Below, one piece after another: positions 37,404 to 45,601 of a stretch of 54,828 bases of DNA. Within the stretch, counting starts at the first letter, position 1. Each line of letters starts with the position of its first letter. The notes beneath the pieces are model-generated. The model ran no database searches, was not told where the DNA came from, and saw nothing but the letters and a program-made list of their open reading frames with translations. This DNA comes from Methylobacterium sp. J-030 (lineage in GTDB: Bacteria; Pseudomonadota; Alphaproteobacteria; Rhizobiales; Beijerinckiaceae), in the NCBI RefSeq assembly GCF_022829545.1, contig NZ_JAKSYM010000170.1, positions 1 to 54,828 on the forward strand, given 5' to 3'. The translations under genes were made by a program, and so were the position numbers.

Positions 37404-38070
37404 TCACGACCACGCCAGCGCGGAGCCCCGCCTCAGCCCGCCGCACGCCGCAGCATCCCCGGATGCGGCCCCGGCGGACCCGCGGGCCGGCCCGTCCGTG
37501 CCGGTCATGCGGCGCTCGACAGCCGCCAGCGTGTCGAGCAGGCGCTTCCGGAGCCGGGTCCCGGCGGTCAGATCGCCCGCGACGGCGGAGGGGACGAGGT
37601 CGCGGCTGATGCCCTTCATGCGGATCGGATCCGACGGATTCGCCCGGACTCCGTCGCTGACCAGGGCGTCGGTCTCGTCGCTCAGGGGCGTGCCGCCCGG
37701 CGCCGCGTCAGCCCGGCGCCGCGCGGCGAGGTTCGCCTCGGCGCCGATGATCGTGCAGCCATCCGCTCGTCCGAGCCGAAATGGCCGACGTTGCAGTCGC
37801 CGGTATCGATCCCGATCCGGGCCTGGAACGGGCGCGCGATGCCGGCCCGGCGCCAGCGGGCGTTCAACCGGCCGAGGTGCTTCTGCATCGCGATGGCCAT
37901 CCGCATGCAGGCCTGGGCGTCCTCGCACGCCCTTCGTCTCGGGATCATCGAAGACGACCGGGATTGCGTCGCCGATGTACTGGTCGACCGTGCCGCCGTG
38001 CTTCAGCGCGTCCACAGGCCAGCCGGCCGATCCACGCGCGGACCGTGCCGGGGGTGATCCGCGCGGAACC
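37404..38070 (-). pseudogene. Broken class III adenylate/guanylate cyclase
   Basis: Read from high to low coordinates, one frame gives HGGTVDQYIGDAIPVVFDDPETKG (about 38025-37950), with the metal-binding Asp of the cyclase core. The reading then shifts to another frame, with MAIAMQKHLGRLNARW, PFQARIGIDTGDCNVGHFGS and DERM (about 37940-37760). It shifts back to give CTIIGAEANLAARR, GTPLSDETDALV and IRMKGISRDLV. The three pieces together make a nearly complete class III catalytic domain, so at least two frameshifts break it. The N-terminal part of a full cyclase is not seen upstream. It is nonfunctional unless sequencing errors explain the shifts. Confidence 0.8.
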
Positions 38071-38624
38071 TGAATTCCCGCCCGAGCCTCGCAGAGATCA
38101 CGGCGCATGACGACGCTGACGCTCTGCCGGTTCAGTCCAGGTCGTTCAATGCGAGCTTTCATCGAGCGCCGATCCGCCGCGCTCACTGCCCATGCCCGGG
38201 ATCGCGTCCGAACGCACCGCGCGGGCACCGACGATCGACGCGCCGGTCCGGTGAACGGGGCAGCCGGATGTCGGCCAGGCGGGTCAATTAATGTTAACCG
38301 CGTTCGGCGCGTCCCGCGGGCTTGCGGGTCATCATCGGTTAGGATTTAACGAACGCCGAAGCTTCCTGGTTGGTCCTGGGAACGTTCACGAACTCAAGCC
38401 CCGTCTGCCTGCACGCAGCGGGGCTTCTTGTTTGCGGAAACGCCGGGATACGCCTCTTCGTCCGCCCTGCAAAAATCTCCTGCGCAATGTGCTCCAGCGC
38501 ACTTGATTATTGGCCGCTCGAAAACGTCAAGCTCGGCTGTTGCAGCGTTGCACTATCGCGTGGCGTCAACCTGTCGTTCTAGTGGTCCGGTACACATCCC
38601 GCCCAACGGGAGACAGAGGACCAG
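38071..38624. other. Intergenic region upstream of the porin-like gene
   Basis: 554 bp between the cyclase remnant and the outer-membrane protein gene. It holds a strong terminator at 38396-38432 with no gene before it, and presumably the promoter and long leader of the outer-membrane protein after it. Open frames here look like shadows. Confidence 0.4.
38396..38432 (+). terminator. Orphan Rho-independent terminator
   Basis: An 8-bp GC-rich outer stem (aagccccg / cggggctt), one bulged T, a 4-bp inner stem (ctgc / gcag) and a T-rich tail (cttgttt). No gene on the plus strand ends before it, so it probably ends a small RNA or a premature leader transcript starting in the AT-richer part near 38285-38350. 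Confidence 0.75.
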
Positions 38625-39455
38625 ATGATCAAGAAGCTTCTTCTCGCGAGCGCCGCCACGGCCCTCCTGACCGGCGCCGCCTCGGCCGCCGACCTGCCCC
38701 GCCGCGCCGCCCCGCCGCCGGTGTTCACCCCCGTGCCGGTGTTCACCTGGTCGGGCGCCTACTTCGGTATCAACGCCGGCTACGCGTTCGATGCCAGCAG
38801 CAACAACACCTCGAGCTTCGCCGTCCCGGCCCCCTACGGCAACGGCACCACGGCCTATTTCGGCCAGAACAACCAGGAAGGGTTCACCGGCGGCGCCCAG
38901 GTCGGCTACAACTTCCAGCTGACCCCGGGCAACGGCGTGGTGTTCGGTATCGAGGCCGACGCCCAGTACCTCGACTTCGGGCGCAACCGGAACCGGTCCA
39001 TCGTCACCGGCCCGCTGGCCCCCGGCTACTACGTCACCGACCCGCGCGGCCTGTCGAGCCTCGACTTCTTCGGCACCGTGCGCGGCCGCCTCGGCTACGC
39101 CTTCGACCGCGTGCTCGTGTACGGCACCGGCGGCTTCGCCTACGGCTCGGGCAGCGCCGACCGCTCGTTCGGCGGCTACGCCGGCAACGACAGCTTCCGC
39201 ACCGGTTACGCGGTCGGCGGCGGCATGGAGTATGCGCTCCCCACCGACTCGTTCCTGAACTTCTTCCGCTCCTCGGCCGTCACGCTCAAGGTCGAAGGCC
39301 TGTACGTCAACCTCGACCGCAACACCCGCAACCAGGGTGCCCTGGTCATCAACGCCGCCAACCTCGTCCCGGCCTATTCCAGCCCGATCGGCCGCCGCAA
39401 CGACGAGTTCGCCGTCATCCGCGCCGGCCTGAACTACAAGTTCGGCTCGTACTGA
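38625..39455 (+). CDS. Outer-membrane beta-barrel protein (Omp25/Omp31-like)
   Basis: A 276-residue outer-membrane protein of the opacity/porin class common in Rhizobiales. Signal peptide MIKKLLLASAATALLTGAASA, then the typical ADLPRRAAPPP linker and the first strand FTWSGAYFGINAGYAF. Alternating strands follow (GGAQVGYNFQL, GTVRGRLGYAFDRVLVYGTGGFAYG) up to the C-terminal YKFGSY, with an aromatic final residue for barrel assembly. It is preceded by a long leader and a GGGAGACAGAGGA site, and followed by two terminator hairpins, in keeping with strong expression. Confidence 0.93.
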   Translation: MIKKLLLASAATALLTGAASAADLPRRAAPPPVFTPVPVFTWSGAYFGINAGYAFDASSNNTSSFAVPAPYGNGTTAYFGQNNQEGFTGGAQVGYNFQLTPGNGVVFGIEADAQYLDFGRNRNRSIVTGPLAPGYYVTDPRGLSSLDFFGTVRGRLGYAFDRVLVYGTGGFAYGSGSADRSFGGYAGNDSFRTGYAVGGGMEYALPTDSFLNFFRSSAVTLKVEGLYVNLDRNTRNQGALVINAANLVPAYSSPIGRRNDEFAVIRAGLNYKFGSY

Positions 39456-39467
39456 GACCGCGCTGCG

Positions 39468-39505
39468 GCGAACCCTGCCGGGTCATCCGACCCGGCAGGG
39501 TTCGC
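39468..39505. terminator. Strong hairpin after the outer-membrane protein gene
   Basis: A 16-bp perfect stem (gcgaaccctgccgggt and complement) with a 6-base loop, 12 bp after the stop codon. There is no T tract; it likely protects or ends the mRNA. Confidence 0.8.
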
Positions 39506-39599
39506 CCGGTGACGATGCGCCCTGGGGGGATGCGGCCCTGAGCACCGCCCCTCGACCTGAGCCTCTCCAGCCCGATCAGACTGGCCGCTTCAGCCAAGC

Positions 39600-39632
39600 A
39601 ACGCCCCGGGAGCCTTTCCCGGGGCGTTTTCC
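39600..39632 (+). terminator. Rho-independent terminator
   Basis: A 12-bp stem (aacgccccggga / tcccggggcgtt) with a 5-base loop, followed by ttcc. It is the second hairpin after the outer-membrane protein gene and has the more canonical shape. Confidence 0.85.
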
Positions 39633-39654
39633 GTCATGGGAGCTTGCGCCCCGG

Positions 39655-39854
39655 AGCCTGTTTGACCCGGAATCCGGGTTTCCAAAGGGCGAGCCCTTTG
39701 GCGGGTTCTCAGGGCAGAGCCCTGAGATCTTCGGACCTGAGACCTTCGGCCCCGAGATTTTCGGCCCCGAGATGGTCTCCAGCGCTTCGGCCCGGACCCG
39801 CGACAGGTCTCGACCTTTCGAGACCACGACTTGCGCCGCCCGTCGGACAGGCGC
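39655..39854. repeat. Composite hairpin repeat, copy R7
   Basis: Begins gagcctgtttgacccgg, then aaagggcgagcccttt and tcagggcagagccctga. Several direct gagatyttcggccc short repeats follow (about 39725-39770), then ggtctcgacctttcgagacc and the edge touching the DUF5872 stop codon. It appears to be two half-elements meeting head to head, one facing each convergent gene. Confidence 0.85.
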
Positions 39855-40415
39855 TCAGGCGTGGACGGCGTGCTCCAACTGCGCCTTCGACATGCGCGAG
39901 CGACCGGGCACGTTCTGCGCCCGGGCCTTGCGCATCAGCTCGGCCTTGGTCGTCCCGGACTTGCTGTCCGCCTTGCCGGACTTGCTGCCCGCCTTGCCGG
40001 ACTTGCTGCCCGCCGTGCCGGTCTTGCGCGCGGCGGCGGATTTCTCGGCGGCCGCCTTCGGCTGCTTCGAGAACTGCTTGCCCTTGGCGGTATCGGCCCG
40101 CTTCTTGGCCGTGCTGGCGGCGTAGTCCTTGTCGCTGAGCTTTTCGCGCGCCTTCTTGGGCAGGTAGCGCTCGCCGGTCTTGCCGCTCTCCTTGCCCGAC
40201 TTCGTGTCCCATTCCTCGTCGGTCCACTGCTTGAGGTGGTTGTCGTCCGACTTCTTGCCCGCGTAGCCGCCGCCTTCCTTCTTGTATTCGGCGGTGGCCA
40301 TCTGCGCCTTGCGCGCCGACCACTGGCCCGGCTTGCCGCCCTTCTCGGACTTCGTGACCTGCTTCTTGACCTTGTCCCACAGCTTGGGATCGGTCTTTTT
40401 CGCGGTTCCCGACAT
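39855..40415 (-). CDS. DUF5872 protein with Lys/Ser/Gly repeats and SAP/Rho-N-like end
   Basis: A 186-residue very basic protein. The N-terminal 110 residues (DPKLWDKVKKQVTKSEKGGKPGQWSARKAQ, YKKEGGGYAGKK, HLKQWTDEEW, RYLPKKAREKL) fit DUF5872, a family I know mainly from tailed phages and their hosts. A linker with three tandem seven-residue units (SKSGKAG type) follows, encoded by 21-bp repeats at about 39957-40017. The C terminus ELMRKARAQNVPGRSRMSKAQL resembles SAP or Rho-N DNA/RNA-binding helices. Nucleic-acid binding is inferred from charge and that end. Confidence 0.75.
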   Translation of the reverse strand: MSGTAKKTDPKLWDKVKKQVTKSEKGGKPGQWSARKAQMATAEYKKEGGGYAGKKSDDNHLKQWTDEEWDTKSGKESGKTGERYLPKKAREKLSDKDYAASTAKKRADTAKGKQFSKQPKAAAEKSAAARKTGTAGSKSGKAGSKSGKADSKSGTTKAELMRKARAQNVPGRSRMSKAQLEHAVHA

Positions 40416-40758
40416 TGTCGTCTCTCCGAATAAAGATTTGGCAGACAACACCAAGCCCACGGCTCCGTTCCGGCGACGCGCCGCGGGTGCGAAAATCGCG
40501 GGGGATGACGTCCGGATATGTCGGTGGGCTCGCCCCGTGGACCGGGCAACCGGTGCGGCGCACCGGGGCCGGGGCGGCCGGGGGGCTGGGCCGGAACCTC
40601 CGGGCCGTCCGTCCCGGCGGGGCCGGCGGCGAGCGCCAGGGCGGGGATGCGCGCGCGCATCCCCGCCCAGCGGCCCCACCGGCGGGTGCAGCGCGGTGTG
40701 GCGGCCGGTCATGGCAGCGTTCCGTGAGACGGGGTCCGCGGAGCTGGAAGCGGCACGC
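40416..40758. other. Intergenic region with 30-bp palindrome
   Basis: 343 bp between two minus-strand genes. Contains the palindrome at 40639-40668 and presumably the DUF5872 promoter. No gene supported. Confidence 0.4.
40639..40668. repeat. 30-bp perfect palindrome
   Basis: Arms gggcggggatgc and gcatccccgccc flank a gcgcgc centre, giving complete dyad symmetry. It lies 90 bp after the stop of the 40759 gene, so it may be its terminator; no T tract. A protein-binding palindrome is the alternative. Confidence 0.7.
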
Positions 40759-41046
40759 CTACTGGAGGTAGGCCACGAACATCTCGGCCACGGCCCGCGA
40801 CGCGTAGGCCTCGGGGCTCTCGCCCCAGCGGATCGGGAAGGCCTCCGCCACCCGGCGGCCGGCGAGGATCCGGGCCACCTCGTCGGGCATCAGCCCGTCG
40901 TCGAGGGCGTTCGCGAGGGCGGCGCGTTCGTGGGAGGGATGGGAGCGGATGCTCCGGGACAGGGGGTCGCGGAGGGTTGCCGGATCGCCGCGCGCCGCGG
41001 CGTTCAGGTCGGAACGGGGGGTCGGGGAACCGTCATAGCTCAGCAT
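40759..41046 (-). CDS. Hypothetical protein, 95 residues
   Basis: A soluble, acidic-basic mixed protein: MLSYDGSPTPRSDLNAAARG at the start, then ERAALANALDDGLMPDEVARILAGRRVAEAFPIRW, and AVAEMFVAYLQ at the end. Predicted mostly helical. The DGLMPDEVARILAG segment resembles a short HTH-like or UBA-like helix pair, too short to assign. No signal peptide. Not recognised. Confidence 0.6.
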   Translation of the reverse strand: MLSYDGSPTPRSDLNAAARGDPATLRDPLSRSIRSHPSHERAALANALDDGLMPDEVARILAGRRVAEAFPIRWGESPEAYASRAVAEMFVAYLQ

Positions 41047-41188
41047 CGCTGGTCGCCTTCCGTGGCTCGTGTGGTGTGGTCTCCTCGTTTCGGACGCGGC
41101 AACACCACGGACAGGGCGACATCATCGGGGCGATCCGATCCACGCTGGCGATCACGGCAAACCTCCATCCGGCTCTGCATCGACCCGT

Positions 41189-41578
41189 TCACTCTAGCCG
41201 CCGGGGCCGAGAAAAGGCTGCCAATCTGATGCGGTTTCGCAGCGGAGCGCATGCGCCGGCCCCGCCTTCGGGAGCAGACGTTTCGGAGCCGGCGGCGTCC
41301 TCCCGTATCCCGACGCGGGGCGTGCGGCCTGCCACCATCGGATCCCGGGCGGCCGCCCGGGACAGCGACAGGCGGGCCATGATCCGGATCACGCGCGCGC
41401 CGTGATCGTCCAGCCGGGAAGCGGCTTCGACGAGGTCGGGTTCGGCGAGCGGCCGGAGGAGAGCAACCCCGACTTCGGCAAGATCTGCATCGCGATACCG
41501 CGCCTCCCACCGGGATGCGCTCGCCACCGCGGCGGTGCAGCGCGAATGGACGATCAGCCCGGGCATCCGCACCAGCAT
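41189..41578 (-). CDS. Doubtful hypothetical protein
   Basis: A 129-residue frame with some protein-like character in the first half (LIVHSRCTAAVASASRWEARYRDADLAEVGVALL, LVEAASRLDDHGARVIRIMARLSL) and a degenerate-looking second half. No ribosome site was found and no family recognised. It could be a remnant gene. Confidence 0.3.
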   Translation of the reverse strand: MLVRMPGLIVHSRCTAAVASASRWEARYRDADLAEVGVALLRPLAEPDLVEAASRLDDHGARVIRIMARLSLSRAAARDPMVAGRTPRVGIREDAAGSETSAPEGGAGACAPLRNRIRLAAFSRPRRLE

Positions 41579-41714
41579 CGCCCGGCTCGCCCATTGAGAC
41601 GCGGCCTATCTTCACATGACGGAGCGGCCCGGGACCCCGACAAGGCCCGCCGGCGGCGCGGCCGCGGTCATCGGAGCCCGTTTGACCGGAGCGCCGGGTG
41701 TTGCGCGTCGCGCG

Positions 41715-41873
41715 GAGGGCCCAGGTCGTGGTTTCGAAGGGTCGAGACCTTTCGTGGGTCCAGGGCAGCGCCCTGGTGAACGTCTCAGGACCAGATAACT
41801 CGGGACTCGGCCTGAGAACCGACCGAGGGGCTGAGCCCCTTGGAAACCCACGATTTCCGGGTCGGACAGGCTC
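41715..41873. repeat. Composite hairpin repeat, copy R8
   Basis: Modules ggtttcgaagggtcgagacc, ccagggcagcgccctgg and ggggctgagcccc, then ttggaaacccacgatttccgg and an edge that runs into the chemoreceptor stop codon. Same order as R4 and R5. It sits at the 3' end of the minus-strand chemoreceptor gene. Confidence 0.85.
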
Positions 41874-43571
41874 TCAGGCGGCGCGGATGCCGACCAGGAA
41901 GCGATCGACCGCCCCCGAGAGGTGCTCGGACTGCCGCGACAGGGCCGTGGCGGCCGTGAGCACCTGATGGGCTGCGGCCCCCGTCCGCTCCGAGGCCTCG
42001 GCCACCCCGGCGATGTTGCTGGTCACCTGCGCGGCCCCCTGCGTCGCCTGGGCGACGCCGCGGACGATCTCCTGGGTCGCCGTGCCCTGCTGATTCACGG
42101 CCGCCGTGATCGCCACCACCACCCCGTTGATCTCGCGGATCCGGTCGATGATCGTGCCGATCGCGCCGACCGCCGCGCCGGTCACGCCCTGGATCCGGTC
42201 GATCTGTGCGGCGATGTCGTCGGTCGCCTTGGCGGTCTTCTCGGCCAGGGCCTTCACCTCGCCCGCCACCACCGCGAAGCCGCGGCCGGCCTCCCCGGCG
42301 CGGGCGGCCTCGATAGTGGCGTTGAGCGCCAGCAGGTTGGTCTGCTCGGCGATGCCCGAGATCAGCCGCACCACGTCGCCGACCTCGGCGGCGGCCGTCC
42401 GCAGCTCCGAGACGAGCCCGGCCGTCTGATCCGCCTCGCCGACCGCCTGCTGGGCGAGTTTCGAGGAACTGCTCGCCTGCCGGCCGATCTCCTGGATAGA
42501 GCCGCCGAGTTCCTCGGCCGAGACCGCGACGGTGTTGATGTTGGCCGCGGCCTCCTCGGCCGCGCTCGCCACCGTGCCGGACTGGGTGGCCGTCTCCTGG
42601 GCGGTCGTGGTCATCTGGTGGGCGGTGGTCTGAAGTTCGCCCGCGGAGGCCGAGACGCGTTCGACGATCCTGGCCACGGCCTGTTCGAGGGTCTGAGCCA
42701 GCTCCATCCGGTTGCGCCTGCGCTCGGCGGAGGCGGCGGCTTCCGCCTGCCGCTTGTGCTCGACCTCGGCGGCGGCGTTGCGGGCGACCATGGCCTTGAT
42801 CTCCTCGACCGCGCGGCCGACCATCCCGATCTCGTCGCCGCGCCGCGCCTCGGGGATCGCGGCCTCGACATCGCCCTGCGTCATGCGCTGCAATCCGGTG
42901 ACGAGGCGGTGGAGGGGCCGCGTGACGCCGAAGATGACGATCGCCGCGGCGAGGCCGAGACCAGCGAGCAGGGCCGCCAGGGCCGCGCCGATCAGGATCG
43001 TGCGGGCCTGCTCGGCCTCCTGCTGCGAGGCGATCTTCGCCTCCTTGAGACGGGCCGGCGCCTGCGCCTCGTACGCCTGCGACGCCGCGTCGAACCGCTT
43101 CTGAATCTCCTGGCTCGCCACGACGCCGACTTGGATCGCCAAGTCCCGCTCGTCCCGCAGCGCGAGGGCGTTGGCGCGGTCGAGCTGATCGAAGTACGCG
43201 CGGGCGATGCGGCCGATGTTGCGCTGGATGTCCTGGATTTCCTTCCGCCGCGATCCTGCAGCCAGTGCCTCGACATTGTCGGCCACGGCTTTGACCGCCT
43301 TGTCATAGCGTTCGCGGAAGGACGGAATCTCGCCTTCCGGCTGGCCGATGATCATGTTGCGGTTCATCAGACCTGCTTCGACAAAATTCTCGCGGACTTT
43401 CGAGAACATATCCAAACGTGAAAAATAGTAATCCACCAGGTATTTGTTGCGCTGCTCCATAACGTTGAGCGCATTGATCGAGTAAGTCGCGATGAATGTG
43501 CCGGCCAAGATCATGATGAGAATCGGAACGGAGATTTTGACGATCAATTTCGCATTTCGGAGAAGCCGCAT
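41874..43571 (-). CDS. Methyl-accepting chemotaxis protein
   Basis: A 565-residue chemoreceptor. TM1 about 11-33 ([21 protein letters not shown]), helical periplasmic ligand domain, and TM2 about 190-213 ([23 protein letters not shown]). A HAMP domain ([26 protein letters not shown]) and a signalling domain with tip [22 protein letters not shown] follow. The C terminus [12 protein letters not shown] resembles that of the receptor at 23615, so the two share a signalling half but differ in sensing half. The ATG at 43571 follows GGGAGTGGGAG; a GTG nine bases earlier is possible. The stop codon lies in the repeat edge motif. Confidence 0.93.
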   Translation of the reverse strand: MRLLRNAKLIVKISVPILIMILAGTFIATYSINALNVMEQRNKYLVDYYFSRLDMFSKVRENFVEAGLMNRNMIIGQPEGEIPSFRERYDKAVKAVADNVEALAAGSRRKEIQDIQRNIGRIARAYFDQLDRANALALRDERDLAIQVGVVASQEIQKRFDAASQAYEAQAPARLKEAKIASQQEAEQARTILIGAALAALLAGLGLAAAIVIFGVTRPLHRLVTGLQRMTQGDVEAAIPEARRGDEIGMVGRAVEEIKAMVARNAAAEVEHKRQAEAAASAERRRNRMELAQTLEQAVARIVERVSASAGELQTTAHQMTTTAQETATQSGTVASAAEEAAANINTVAVSAEELGGSIQEIGRQASSSSKLAQQAVGEADQTAGLVSELRTAAAEVGDVVRLISGIAEQTNLLALNATIEAARAGEAGRGFAVVAGEVKALAEKTAKATDDIAAQIDRIQGVTGAAVGAIGTIIDRIREINGVVVAITAAVNQQGTATQEIVRGVAQATQGAAQVTSNIAGVAEASERTGAAAHQVLTAATALSRQSEHLSGAVDRFLVGIRAA

Positions 43572-44072
43572 ATCTCCCACTCCCGTATGGCCGCGGGAGC
43601 CCTATAGCATAACTTTTTCGATTTCTTGCCCGCATGGCGGACGTGCTTATACGCTCATCAGATCAATGAACCAGCTCGATTCGATCAGTCATCGTGACGG
43701 TAAGAATATTTCATACCGATTCTCATCAAAGGCCTGCAGATCAACGTGCGGTGGATTGTTGCCTCGGGTTTCGCTCCGCCCGAAGCAAAGCCTTCCGGCC
43801 GACAGGCCGCCCCGCCGTCGATCCGGAACGGATCGTCGCGTTCGACACCCGGACGGGAATCGGACCCGTGCCCACCGGAAACATCCGAGCCGCGGCTCAG
43901 GCTGCGCCCGCGCAAGACATGCGGCCCGCGCTCCAGCCCCGGATCCCGCCCGGCCCTACGCAGGACCATCTCCGGACGATCCGCCGATCGCGCGAACGCC
44001 GGAGTCGAGGCCGTGGACCGTCCCGCGGGGCGAGGAGAATGCGTCGGCGGCGCCGCTTCCGTGCGCCCGCCC
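43572..44072. other. Intergenic region upstream of the chemoreceptor
   Basis: 501 bp. The first 170 bp next to the chemoreceptor are AT-rich (for example around 43600-43730) and should contain its promoter. The rest is GC-rich with only shadow frames. No RNA or repeat recognised. Confidence 0.4.
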
Positions 44073-44993
44073 TCAGTCGAGCACGATCGGGTAGCAGCGC
44101 GCGCCCACCGAGGCGGCGAGCACCTGCACGGCGCCCACGGTCGAGACGTCGCCCGCCACATGGACCACGTCGGTGGCGCGCAGGCTCGGCAGGTGGGCGG
44201 TGAGGGGTCCGGAGCGCACATCCGGCGGGCGCTGACGGCCGCGGTCGGCGCAGAGCACGATCCGGGCGACGCCGGTGCGGCGCAGCCAGTCCAGGCTCTC
44301 GCGCATGTAGAGGTCGAGGGCGGCCCGGGCGCCGACCGCGAGCGCCATCTCGCGGGCGGGCTCGACGTAGCGGGCGGCCCGGGCGATCGCCCAGATCGCG
44401 CCGAAACCGGCGCCGGCCGCCACCAGCACGAGGCGCCCACCGCCGGGGCGGTACTGTCCCCGGCCCACGGGTCCCTTGAGGCGCACGGGCTGGTCGAGCC
44501 GGATCGCGTCGACCGGGCCGCCCTCGGGATCGCGGGGGATGTGGAACACCGCCTCGTTGATCTCGGCGGCGCCGTCGATCCGCAGGGTCGGGGCCAGGGT
44601 GAGGGTCGGCAGCCCCGCGAAGGTCACGTGGGCCTGATGGCCGGGCTCCAGGGTCGGGCGCCGGGTCAGGGTGGCCACGACCTCGACGATGCCGGGGCTG
44701 AGCCGGCGGATCTCCGTGACGGTGCCCTTTCGGATTGCGACCGGGATCGGCGGCGCCACCTCCTGACCCGGGATCGGGGCGGATGGCAGGCCCGGCCGGA
44801 GCGATTCGGGCCGGGCGCGATGGGCCGGCGGGCGGCGGGCGGGGCGGGCCGCGCCCTGATGGGCCGGCGGCGCGCCGGCCTGCGTCTGCACCGACGCGAT
44901 CATGCCCTCGGCGAGCGCCGCCTCAAGCGGCGTATCGCCGGTCGAGACGCGCACCGACCGGCCGTTGACGACGAGCGAGCAGCGCGCGCCCAT
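44073..44993 (-). CDS. FNR-like reductase with a cysteine-less ferredoxin-like N-terminal domain
   Basis: A 306-residue protein. Residues 1-40 (RCSLVVNGRSVRVSTGDTPLEAALAEG) look like the start of a plant-type ferredoxin fold, but the cluster cysteines that should follow are absent and a Pro/Arg-rich linker comes instead. The rest fits a ferredoxin-NADP reductase-type module: a FAD barrel (GIVEVVATLTRRPTLEPGHQAHVTFAGL), VRLKGPVGRGQYR, an NAD(P) site VLVAAGAGFGAIWAIARAA, and a C-terminal VVHVAGDVSTVGAVQVLAAS. The usual RxYS flavin motif is not obvious. It is 76 bp downstream of a coiled-coil gene behind CtrA-like boxes. Electron partner unknown. Confidence 0.75.
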   Translation of the reverse strand: MGARCSLVVNGRSVRVSTGDTPLEAALAEGMIASVQTQAGAPPAHQGAARPARRPPAHRARPESLRPGLPSAPIPGQEVAPPIPVAIRKGTVTEIRRLSPGIVEVVATLTRRPTLEPGHQAHVTFAGLPTLTLAPTLRIDGAAEINEAVFHIPRDPEGGPVDAIRLDQPVRLKGPVGRGQYRPGGGRLVLVAAGAGFGAIWAIARAARYVEPAREMALAVGARAALDLYMRESLDWLRRTGVARIVLCADRGRQRPPDVRSGPLTAHLPSLRATDVVHVAGDVSTVGAVQVLAASVGARCYPIVLD

Positions 44994-45069
44994 GGCCTTA
45001 CCCCGCGTGGTCTGGAGAGGGCTCACCGAAGGTGGGTTCACGGGCGAGGGCGGGTTCACGGGGCACGGT

Positions 45070-45441
45070 TCACTTGGCGCGGATCAGGAGCGAATCGACC
45101 AGGGCCGCCCAGCGCTCGCGGGTGGCGCGGACGTCGTCGCTGGCCGTGGATTCGGTGAGGAGCTGGCGCTGCGCCCGCAGCGATTCGACCTCCTGCCGCT
45201 GGGCGCGCAGCACCGCCTTCATCACCTGCAGCTCGGTCTCGAGGCGGGCGATGGCCTCGTCGGAATCGTCGAACAGGTCTTCGTCGGGCTCGCTGGCGGG
45301 CACGTAGTGAGCGGGCAGAGCGTGTCCGAGCAGGGGCAGCCGGGTCCGGGCCTGCGGGTCCAGCCGGACCGGCCGGGCCATCAGGCGGCGCAAGAGATCG
45401 GAGCTGCCCGCCTGCTGATAACGCCGCGCCGCCTCGGCCAT
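45070..45441 (-). CDS. Coiled-coil hypothetical protein
   Basis: A 123-residue protein. The centre, DEAIARLETELQVMKAVLRAQRQEVESLRAQRQLL, is a regular heptad coiled coil, preceded by a Pro/Leu-rich linker and an acidic patch (EPDEDLFDDSDE). No signal or membrane segment. The ATG at 45441 has GGGGATGGGCGG upstream and leaves room for a leader after the CtrA-like box; ATG at 45480 is the alternative. Upstream partner of the FNR-like gene on the same strand. Not recognised. Confidence 0.65.
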   Translation of the reverse strand: MAEAARRYQQAGSSDLLRRLMARPVRLDPQARTRLPLLGHALPAHYVPASEPDEDLFDDSDEAIARLETELQVMKAVLRAQRQEVESLRAQRQLLTESTASDDVRATRERWAALVDSLLIRAK

Positions 45442-45504
45442 CCGCCCATCCCCGCCCCGGGCGCCGACGCGCCCAACCATCAACAGGAGCCTGCGCGGAC
45501 ATGG

Positions 45505-45543
45505 TTAAGGGGGGCTTAACAATGTCGTTAGGATTTCGTTTAC
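45505..45543. promoter_or_regulatory. Tandem CtrA-like binding boxes
   Basis: TTAA-N7-TTAAC at 45505-45520 matches the CtrA consensus exactly. A second, weaker site TTAG-N7-TTTAC follows at 45528-45543. They lie 25-100 bp upstream of the coiled-coil gene start. CtrA is the alphaproteobacterial cell-cycle and motility regulator, so the coiled-coil and FNR-like genes may be in its regulon. Confidence 0.65.
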
Positions 45544-45601
45544 CTGCCAGTAGCTTACGGCAGGCATTCCCGGGGCGCTCCTCGTGACGTTCCCGGACCG
45601 T

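Noticed and set aside
38288..38310. CtrA box at ttaatgttaacc
   Set aside because: The two half-sites are 2 bp apart where CtrA needs 7, so it is not a proper box.
38107..38349. 80-codon plus-strand frame upstream of the orphan terminator
   Set aside because: No ribosome site, Arg-rich random-looking sequence, and partly overlaps the putative promoter of the candidate small RNA.
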